This document shows positions 1 through 5,117 of a stretch of 11,657 nucleotides of DNA, in pieces. Source of the stretch: JACZSB01 sp965372015 (GTDB taxonomy: Bacteria; Fidelibacterota; Marinisomatia; SCGC-AAA003-L08; TS1B11); assembly GCA_965372015.1 (NCBI GenBank), contig CBDVAP010000095.1:1-11657 (forward strand). Reading direction: 5' to 3'. Within the stretch, counting starts at the first letter, position 1. Every line of letters starts with the position of its first letter. Under the pieces are notes generated by a model. The model saw nothing but the letters and a program-made list of their open reading frames with translations. It had not been told where the DNA came from and did not search any database. The position numbers and the translations under genes are program-made.

Positions 1-199
1 CTTCAATCGGGATAAACCTTATTTATTTGTAGGGATACCCCCCATAGACCCTTTCTGAGTCCTTACCCTATATTGAGGCCGAATATAATCTCACCCCGTC
101 GTTGATTCCAACAGGGATTCTGAAGATAATGTGATTGCCGGATTTCTGCTATAGGCCGGCTAGGCCGGATGTCTGACTGAAAAGAGATATCTGGTCAAT

Positions 200-697
200 T
201 CAGGAGGCGCCGATATCCCGAATAATGGCGCTGGCCACCTGCTGCCATACCTGCTCCGATTGATAGCGGTCGGATTGAACCCGATCTCTAATCAGGGCCA
301 ATTCCTTATCAGAGCGGGCCGCCACCGCCGGTTTCTCTTCAAACCTGATGAAATGCGGGAGCTTTAGGATAGCCTCCGATACCCTCTCCAAGACCTCCGG
401 TTTATCGAACTCACCGGTTTGGATTCTCTGACGGAGTTCAATTAGTTGTTCGGAGCCTTCATTCCGCATGGACCTCAGCACGTCCTGAAAGCGGGTTACA
501 TCGTTGGCACTCTCCGCTAATTTCTTTGCGGTCGTGGAGATATCTACCGAATCGACACGGCTAGTGGCTGAAGCCGCACTCGATTCCGAAGCGCGGCCCG
601 AACGCTTGACCCGCTCCGAGCGGCTCTGACGAACTCGATCCTGCTCCTTCAAGCGATCAGGAGATGTGGGTTCGCTTATATTCTTGATCGGAGTCAT
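200..697 (-). CDS. flgM: FlgM-like anti-sigma-28 factor with duplicated C-terminal module
   Basis: Probable FlgM, the cytoplasmic protein that holds sigma-28 inactive until it is exported through the finished hook. The 165-residue product has a charged, low-complexity, probably disordered N-terminus (about 1-46). Next comes the FlgM-type segment VDSVDISTTAKKLAE (48-62), then the helical core at 83-113 (LRQRIQTGEFD, then ERVSEAIL), which matches the family pattern of a short helix, G-[EKT]-[YF], then a helix. A second, similar helical block lies at 131-159 (IRDRVQSDRYQ, then QQVASAII). FlgM is usually about 90-100 residues, so this one is unusually long. The ATG lies 4 nt after the flgN-like stop, and AAGG 7 nt upstream serves as SD. 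It is the last gene of the fliS operon. Assignment rests on motif and context; the function of the second block is inferred. Confidence 0.7.
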   Translation of the reverse strand: MTPIKNISEPTSPDRLKEQDRVRQSRSERVKRSGRASESSAASATSRVDSVDISTTAKKLAESANDVTRFQDVLRSMRNEGSEQLIELRQRIQTGEFDKPEVLERVSEAILKLPHFIRFEEKPAVAARSDKELALIRDRVQSDRYQSEQVWQQVASAIIRDIGAS

Positions 698-701
698 AGC
701 G

Positions 702-1148
702 TTACCTTATCACATCGACAACGCGACTGGGACTAGAATGTCCCTTCGCCGCTACCGGGCTAAAGTTAAGATATTTGGGCATCGATGCAACATTATTTAT
801 TGCCCGATATTGTGCCTGCCGCAAATTATCCTGTAGGCCCTCATCCAGGGCCAACAAGGCGTCCAGGGAATCCCTGATGCGGCGGTGATAACTAAGGACT
901 TCATCATCATCCGAGGCCTTGCTTGCGCCCAGCAGCAAGAGCCTTTCCTGCTCCAAACGGGCGATCTGCTCGACACCGGTCGCCCGTTGCCGAATCAGCT
1001 CCTCGACGGCGTTAATGTCCAACCCGCTGGGGCGGTCCGCAAGACCACGAGAGATTATCACCAACTCGCGCACCGTTTCTTCCTCCCTGCGGAGCACTGC
1101 TAACAGCTGTTCCCGCTTACCCATGGCGCCGGAACCCGCGTCAGTCAT
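702..1148 (-). CDS. flgN: FlgN-like flagellar export chaperone
   Basis: Probable FlgN-type chaperone, which in known systems binds the hook-filament junction proteins FlgK and FlgL in the cytoplasm and brings them to the flagellar export apparatus. The 148-residue protein is almost wholly helical and charged. A leucine-rich helix spans about 12-40, a second 45-75, and a third 80-115 (RRIRDSLDALLALDEGLQDNL), as expected for a FlgN helical bundle. The tail, about 120-148, is probably loose. Sequence similarity in FlgN is weak, so the call leans on length, helical pattern and position directly before the FlgM-like gene, a pairing common in bacteria. The start at 1148 has an AGAGG SD 8 nt upstream; the alternative Met9 has none. 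Only 3 nt separate it from flaG. It could instead be an unrelated small flagellar chaperone. Confidence 0.6.
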   Translation of the reverse strand: MTDAGSGAMGKREQLLAVLRREEETVRELVIISRGLADRPSGLDINAVEELIRQRATGVEQIARLEQERLLLLGASKASDDDEVLSYHRRIRDSLDALLALDEGLQDNLRQAQYRAINNVASMPKYLNFSPVAAKGHSSPSRVVDVIR

Positions 1149-1151
1149 AAA

Positions 1152-1511
1152 CTACGCCTCTTCATTAAAGATCAGACCGGTCAACTGCCGCATCCTGGCA
1201 ACCAGAATCAGGAGTTCCTCTGGCGGCAACTGCCTGATGACATCACCGGTTTCCTTGTTCAGGACCCGCACCACAGAGCGGCCGGTTGCATCGTCGACAT
1301 CAAAAGTTACCTTGGTGGCCGATAACTCGTAAACCAAACCGTTGATATCATCTGCCAGGCGGGACAGATCCCCCGTGTTCGGCAGTGGTGGGGCCGACCG
1401 GCCGCTGGAATCCGCCGGTCTAGCCTTGGCTTTGCCGGAGGAAACTGGCCTGGTAGTCGCTGGAACGGGTGTCTGCTCGATACCGGTTACATTTTGAATT
1501 GTATCAATCAT
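1152..1511 (-). CDS. flaG: FlaG family flagellar protein
   Basis: FlaG-family protein; members sit beside fliD and flagellin genes and influence filament length in some species, but no enzyme activity is known. The N-terminal third is polar and Pro/Ser-rich. The conserved part is at the C-terminus: a helix (LADDINGLVYELSATKVTF), then TGRSVVRVLNKETGDVIRQLPPEELL. The V-x-N-x-ETGxVIRQ[IL]PPEE pattern is the hallmark of the family, followed by a final helix. The open frame allows an ATG at 1523 (four residues longer), but GAGGG stands 5-6 nt before the ATG at 1511 and nothing SD-like precedes 1523, so I chose 1511. It lies between fliD and the flgN-like gene in a tight operon. FlaG identity is firm. 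Confidence 0.88.
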   Translation of the reverse strand: MIDTIQNVTGIEQTPVPATTRPVSSGKAKARPADSSGRSAPPLPNTGDLSRLADDINGLVYELSATKVTFDVDDATGRSVVRVLNKETGDVIRQLPPEELLILVARMRQLTGLIFNEEA

Positions 1512-1532
1512 AGCATCCCTCATACGTTAAGT

Positions 1533-2981
1533 TTAAGATCCCAGCCTGGAGGTGAAACTGCTGAAAAACGCTGACTGCGCCTGAATTTGGGCCAGGGCAG
1601 TCTGTAGTTTAATCATCTGCTGGCGGAAGCGCTCCACATTGGTCTCCACGCGATCGTTAAAGGTGTCAATTCTGTCATTCTGATACCGCAGGGCCACCTC
1701 AATACTCTGCTTGGTACCGGAGATCAATCCCGAGGCCCGGGTATAATTGTAGAGATAATCCTTCAGGTTTGTGGCTATCCCGTCGGAAGCATCGAAAAGT
1801 TCGGACACAAAGGCAGTGTCGGCAGCCAGGGCGGTCTCGAACAGGCTCGCGTCATCAAAATAGAGCGTGCCGTCCCTTTTGACCGCAATGCCCAGGTCCA
1901 GCAACCGGTCGTAATCTCCCGAGGAAGTCCCGGTCACCTGCGCCGAGATCATCGTTCGCAGATTAAACCCGACCATACTGTAGGTGGAGTCGCCCCGGAA
2001 TTCGCCGCTGTTGGTGGTCTTGCCCTTCACGAAGGTAATCACCGCGTTGTAGGCATCCATGAATTCCTGCAGCTTGGCCTTGACGGTAGCCGTTTTGACG
2101 GAAACGGTAAATGACTCCGCCTGAGTAGTAGTTCCCGCTAGAGTCAAAGTGACACCATCCAGGATATCGTCCACCGTGTTGCTGGAGCGGGTGAAGGTAA
2201 GACCGTCCATCACCAGTTCCGCATCCAGGTCGGCTGCGACCATGACATATCCGCCTTGGGCGCTGTCGAGGACATCACCCCTGGTCACTTCCATGATGCC
2301 CAACAGGCCGTCGGTGTCGGTGAACTGTAGGGCGTTGGTTTCCCCTGATAAGCCGCTCCGGAGCAACAATCGGGTGGTGTCCGATTCCTCCGCCACGGCG
2401 TTGGCGCTCACCCTTTCAGTGACATCGATGTCACCAGCCGAGATAGCCGCGCTCATGGCGTCATTAATGGCCTCGGCGATATCTGCCATCACATCCTCAT
2501 TGTTCTGTGTGAAAGTATCTTGGCTAATTGTGACGGTCACCGCCACCTGGTTGTTCTCATCCCCCTCGATGGGATGGCGCACCAGGATATCGAAGGACTG
2601 ATCCGTGCCGATGCCGTTGAAATCGGGGCCGGTGGCGGTATATTGTTTTGAGGCCCGTATATCGGCGCTGGCCAGGCGATTGATCTCGATGGTGTGACTA
2701 CCCAGAATGGCTGCGGAAGTGGCCGTGGCCGTCAGCACGTCTGAATCGCTGGTGGTTCCCTGCTTGGTGGCGAAAACATCGGTCAAAGTATCGGTAAAGC
2801 TATCGGCGATGGAATAGAGCGCCGAGAGCTTGGAACTCAGGTCGGTCAGGGCGCTCTTACGGCTTTCCAGCGTGCTCTGCCGCGCTTCCAGGCGTCTACG
2901 GGGCAGAATCTCGATGGACCGGTACTGAGAAACCAATCCCTCTATGTCGAGTCCGCCTGATATTCCGCTGATAGTTGCCAT
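1533..2981 (-). CDS. fliD: Flagellar filament cap protein FliD (hook-associated protein 2)
   Basis: FliD forms the cap at the growing tip of the filament and helps exported flagellin fold into place. The 482 residues fit the family. The N-terminal FliD domain begins at ISGGLDIEGLVSQYRSIE (about 8-25), followed by a heptad-like helix rich in Leu, Arg and Ser to about 60. The central region (about 75-300) is beta-rich and threonine-rich, as in the exposed D2-D3 domains. The FliD C-terminal domain runs from about 300. It ends in a long helix with NDRIDTFNDRVETNVERFRQ and a terminal stretch rich in Gln, Ala and Phe, matching the C-terminal coiled coil used in cap assembly and export. The ATG at 2981 lies 10 nt after the fliS stop; only a weak AGG precedes it, so translation may be coupled to fliS. 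Confidence 0.95.
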   Translation of the reverse strand: MATISGISGGLDIEGLVSQYRSIEILPRRRLEARQSTLESRKSALTDLSSKLSALYSIADSFTDTLTDVFATKQGTTSDSDVLTATATSAAILGSHTIEINRLASADIRASKQYTATGPDFNGIGTDQSFDILVRHPIEGDENNQVAVTVTISQDTFTQNNEDVMADIAEAINDAMSAAISAGDIDVTERVSANAVAEESDTTRLLLRSGLSGETNALQFTDTDGLLGIMEVTRGDVLDSAQGGYVMVAADLDAELVMDGLTFTRSSNTVDDILDGVTLTLAGTTTQAESFTVSVKTATVKAKLQEFMDAYNAVITFVKGKTTNSGEFRGDSTYSMVGFNLRTMISAQVTGTSSGDYDRLLDLGIAVKRDGTLYFDDASLFETALAADTAFVSELFDASDGIATNLKDYLYNYTRASGLISGTKQSIEVALRYQNDRIDTFNDRVETNVERFRQQMIKLQTALAQIQAQSAFFSSFTSRLGS

Positions 2982-2991
2982 GCTTTAGGGC

Positions 2992-3318
2992 CTAACTCAC
3001 CTTGTGGGCCTCGCTCCAGGCTTCCTTGAATTCGCCGATAATGTATTTCACCTCGTCGAGGTTGCCTTCCCGCGCTCGATCAAGGCAATACTGGTACAAC
3101 TTGTGCATAGGCAGAGCTTGTTCCAGGTAGTCAAAATTCAGGGCGCTCACCAGGGCCATCAGCCCCCGCAAGACCTTTTCCTGGTCCCGCGTCCGGCAAG
3201 CCGTCAAAATCACGTCATAAATGTAGGAGATCAGCTGCTCGGGGCTGGCTGACATTATCCGTTGCGTCAGATAGGGGTCTTTACCGGCAACTTGCAGCTT
3301 TAATTCGGCACTAGTCAC
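2992..3318 (-). CDS. fliS: Flagellin export chaperone FliS
   Basis: FliS binds the C-terminal helices of newly made flagellin in the cytoplasm, prevents early polymerisation and delivers it to the export gate. The product is 108 residues, slightly shorter than the usual 120-135. It keeps the family pattern: an N-terminal Tyr (Y16) that caps the flagellin-binding groove in known structures, then MSASPEQLISYIYDVIL (22-38), the conserved [ST]xSPExLIxxLYD helix. Three further amphipathic helices follow. The start is GTG, chosen because GAGGAG lies 8 nt upstream. It is the first gene of a five-gene late operon led by a sigma-28-type promoter. Confidence 0.92.
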   Translation of the reverse strand: MTSAELKLQVAGKDPYLTQRIMSASPEQLISYIYDVILTACRTRDQEKVLRGLMALVSALNFDYLEQALPMHKLYQYCLDRAREGNLDEVKYIIGEFKEAWSEAHKVS

Positions 3319-3326
3319 ACTGATGG

Positions 3327-3332
3327 CTCCTC
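3327..3332 (-). promoter_or_regulatory. Ribosome binding site deciding the GTG start of fliS
   Basis: The minus strand reads GAGGAG here, 8 nt before the GTG at 3318-3316. No in-frame ATG has comparable spacing, so this site fixes the start of fliS at a GTG codon. Confidence 0.8.
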
Positions 3333-3385
3333 AAACAGTCCATTCATTACTCCGCCTAAATAAAATTCCATCAATACTAATCCCC

Positions 3386-3412
3386 TTATCGGGAAAAACC
3401 CCCAATACTTTA
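3386..3412 (-). promoter_or_regulatory. Sigma-28-type promoter of the fliS-fliD-flaG-flgN-flgM operon
   Basis: On the minus strand, TAAA (3412-3409) is followed by a 15-nt spacer and CCCGATAA (3393-3386). The known sigma-28 (FliA/SigD) consensus is TAAA-N15-GCCGATAA, so only the first base of the -10 element differs. Transcription should begin near 3379, giving a leader of about 60 nt before the fliS GTG. Position and spacing fit a late flagellar operon. The start site itself is inferred. Confidence 0.85.
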
Positions 3413-3497
3413 GTATTTTACGCCATCGCAAGGAGCCGGTTTTTACCGTCGGGAAAAATGCACCCCGGAAGAGCGCCGTTCCGCTGATCAGGGCATT

Positions 3498-3541
3498 TAA
3501 AAAACATAAAAGTGGGGATCCGGCCGAAGCCGAATCCCCAC
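3498..3541 (-). terminator. Intrinsic terminator after flagellin
   Basis: GTGGGGAT (3512-3519) pairs with ATCCCCAC (3534-3541). Inside, CGGC pairs with GCCG around a CGAA loop, with a single C/A mismatch between the two stems. Read on the minus strand, the hairpin is followed by TTTTATGTTTTTTAA, a clear U-tract. It starts about 28 nt after the flagellin stop and separates the flagellin transcript from the fliS operon. The stem is nearly symmetrical, but the U-rich side exists only for the minus strand. Confidence 0.92.
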
Positions 3542-3569
3542 CGTTAGAATCCCAACTGACTGCGCTGGT

Positions 3570-4712
3570 TTACCGGAAGAGCGATAGGATCAGTTGGGGG
3601 GCCGAATTGGCCTGAGCAAAGGAAGAGAACGCGGTCTGCTGCACGATTTGTGCTCGGACCAGGTCCATTTGCTCCTTCGCGAAGTCGGCGTCTTCAATTC
3701 GGCTTCTGGCGGCTTCGGTGTTAGTCACCGCCACCGCAAGGTTATCCTCCTTCGAAGACAGACGGATCATGTACTCACCAACGGACTGCGCACTGCTGTT
3801 AAGGGTATCGATAGCCGCATCCACGTTCTCCATGGCGGCCGCAGCCGAATAGGAAGACGTGACCGAGAGCGCATTGGCTGCGAAGTCAGACACTTTCGCT
3901 GGTGCTCCAGTATAGTCACTAGTGACGTCATAACCCAGCAACCGGCCCAGGTTCGTGTTCGCGTTGGTAAATTCAATCACATCAGTGGCTGTTGCGAGTG
4001 TAAGTGAGAACTCGCCAGTGGCCACGGTGTAGCCAGCAGCGGAGAATTCGGCCTCAGCTGCTAACAGAGCGGCTAGCGCAGTACCGTCGTAACTGCCCGC
4101 AGTGATGGTTATCGTAGTTTCCACGCCGGCACCGTCATCAATGACGAGGGTGTCGTTCACACCCGCCACAATGATGTACTCCGAAGTGGGCGCAAAGCCG
4201 GTGAACGCATCCGCGCTGGCTTTACCCAGTTGGACATTGAATGTATCCCCGGCACCGGCGCCGGTCTGGAAGAGCTTACTGGTGAAGTTGCCATCGATCA
4301 GTAAGGCGCCCTGAAAGATAGTTTCATTCACGATATCGTCGATCTCCGATACCATGGCGTCTATCTGGCCCTGGATGGCCAGACGCTGACTGGGACTGAA
4401 AGAGTCGTCCGCGCCCTGGACCGTCTTCTCCTTGATGATCTGGAGAATGCCGGCGATGGCCATGTAACCACCCTCGGCAATCGACAGCACGTTCTTGGCG
4501 CCGCCTACGTTGGACATGGCTTGTTCTAAGGAACGCCGACGCGACTCAAGACCCCGGGCCAGGGAGAAACCGGCGGCATCGTCGCCGACAGTATTAATCC
4601 TTTTGCCCGAGGAAAGACGCAGTAGGCCCTGACCTATTTGGCGGTTTACTCTTAAGAGCTCATTCATCGACTGCAGCGCAGTAATGTTGGCTCCTATTCG
4701 TGTAAAACTCAT
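3570..4712 (-). CDS. fliC: Flagellin, main filament protein
   Basis: Flagellin, the exported subunit that polymerises into the flagellar filament. The 380-residue product has both conserved ends. The N-terminal D0/D1 part contains NxxALQSMNELLRVNRQI, LSSGKRINTVGDDAAGFSLA (33-52) and the long helix to about 130. The C-terminal D1/D0 part, about 290-380, includes EAARSRIEDADFAKEQMDLV and ends in NSAPQLILSLFR. Assembly residues are retained. The variable middle (about 145-285) is short. Its segment at about 180-262 (DTLVIDDGAG, TITAGSYDGTALAALL, NLGRLLGYD) resembles the hook-IN-type repeat found in some flagellins and hook proteins. There is no N-terminal signal peptide, as expected for type III export. 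Start: ATG with AAGGAGG 5 nt upstream. It has its own sigma-28-type promoter and its own terminator, so it is transcribed alone. The leader has CsrA-like sites. Confidence 0.97.
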   Translation of the reverse strand: MSFTRIGANITALQSMNELLRVNRQIGQGLLRLSSGKRINTVGDDAAGFSLARGLESRRRSLEQAMSNVGGAKNVLSIAEGGYMAIAGILQIIKEKTVQGADDSFSPSQRLAIQGQIDAMVSEIDDIVNETIFQGALLIDGNFTSKLFQTGAGAGDTFNVQLGKASADAFTGFAPTSEYIIVAGVNDTLVIDDGAGVETTITITAGSYDGTALAALLAAEAEFSAAGYTVATGEFSLTLATATDVIEFTNANTNLGRLLGYDVTSDYTGAPAKVSDFAANALSVTSSYSAAAAMENVDAAIDTLNSSAQSVGEYMIRLSSKEDNLAVAVTNTEAARSRIEDADFAKEQMDLVRAQIVQQTAFSSFAQANSAPQLILSLFR

Positions 4713-4716
4713 TTGA

Positions 4717-4728
4717 ACCTCCTTGTAA
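4717..4728 (-). promoter_or_regulatory. Flagellin SD overlapping a CsrA-like binding site (site 2)
   Basis: The minus-strand RNA reads UUACAAGGAGGU, which contains a full AAGGAGG SD 5 nt before the flagellin ATG. It also matches the published CsrA consensus RUACARGGAUGU at 10 of 12 positions, counted by eye. CsrA bound here would block ribosome loading. The SD role is certain; the CsrA role is inferred and must allow for the fact that any strong SD resembles the GGA core. Confidence 0.6.
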
Positions 4729-4739
4729 TCATTTTACTG

Positions 4740-4753
4740 GGGCATCCTTGCCC
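4740..4753 (-). promoter_or_regulatory. Leader hairpin with a CsrA-like site in its loop (site 1)
   Basis: The minus-strand RNA folds as GGGCA-AGGA-UGCCC, a 5-bp stem that puts GGA in the loop, the layout CsrA prefers. CAAGGAUG matches the core of the CsrA consensus (9 of 12 overall). The two GGA cores are about 25 nt apart, within the range one CsrA dimer can bridge. The Bacillus hag leader has the same plan: an upstream hairpin site plus one at the SD. Confidence 0.5.
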
Positions 4754-4818
4754 AATGGCGACTATTGTTCCGAAAACCAGCGCATCGCCTGACTCATGGC
4801 TTCGTCTTTACAAATTCC

Positions 4819-4845
4819 CTATCGGCCGGGCTGGCCAAATCTTTA
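4819..4845 (-). promoter_or_regulatory. Sigma-28-type promoter of flagellin
   Basis: On the minus strand, TAAA (4845-4842, followed by G) precedes a 15-nt spacer and GCCGATAG (4826-4819). This matches the TAAA-N15-GCCGATAA consensus at all but the last base. Transcription should start near 4812 and give a leader of about 100 nt, which holds the two CsrA-like sites. Confidence 0.88.
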
Positions 4846-4965
4846 GCAAAAATCCCACCTGCTCGACGAGAAAAATCCAACTGCCTTTCCGGCCTGGAGC
4901 TCCCTTTGGCATGAGAAACTCGATTCGATCTACGATCTAATCCTTTCGCACGTCGATACTATTTC

Positions 4966-5073
4966 TGAGGAGATACCTCACCCCCGTCCTGAAACCCCGC
5001 TGGAAGCGGGGTGGCCGTCCCCTCTCCGCACGCGGAGAGGGGCTTCGCGGAGCGAAGGGGAGAGGTTTCATCC
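4966..5073. repeat. Palindrome-rich intergenic repeat element (REP/MITE-like)
   Basis: Four consecutive hairpins lie within about 95 nt. They are TGAGG/CCTCA (4966-4980), ACCCCGCT/AGCGGGGT (4994-5012), an 11-bp arm palindrome CCCCTCTCCGC/GCGGAGAGGGG (5019-5042), and CTTCGC/GCGAAG (5043-5057). An outer pair TGAAACC (4990-4996) and GGTTTCA (5064-5070) can enclose the last three. CCTCTCC (5021-5027) can also pair with GGAGAGG (5059-5065), so alternative folds exist. There is no U-tract, so it is not a classic terminator. Sequences built on CCCCTCTCC/GGAGAGGGG with GGGTGAGG edges are, from general experience, dispersed intergenic repeats in environmental genomes. The element fills most of the gap between the flagellin promoter and the sulfotransferase gene. 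The rest of that 405-nt gap holds no supported gene. Confidence 0.6.
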
Positions 5074-5117
5074 AAGAACGATTAGCCCTAAATTTTGAGT
5101 ACCGGCCCGGCCTGGCT

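Noticed and set aside
156..168. CCGGC-TAG-GCCGG hairpin downstream of the flgM-like gene, considered as its terminator.
   Set aside because: Only 5 bp of stem and no U-tract on either strand; 1-199 holds no other clear signal.
919..1332. 137-residue plus-strand open frame opposite the flgN-like and flaG genes.
   Set aside because: Ser/Arg-rich shadow frame opposite two genes of a tight operon; no motif.
3034..3041. Perfect sigma-28 -10 sequence GCCGATAA on the plus strand.
   Set aside because: It lies inside fliS, points the wrong way for any nearby gene, and has TCCA instead of TAAA at the -35 position.
4926..4939. Direct repeat CGATCTA-CGATCTA upstream of the sulfotransferase gene.
   Set aside because: Two 7-mers are too short to mean anything alone, and no promoter or partner motif surrounds them.
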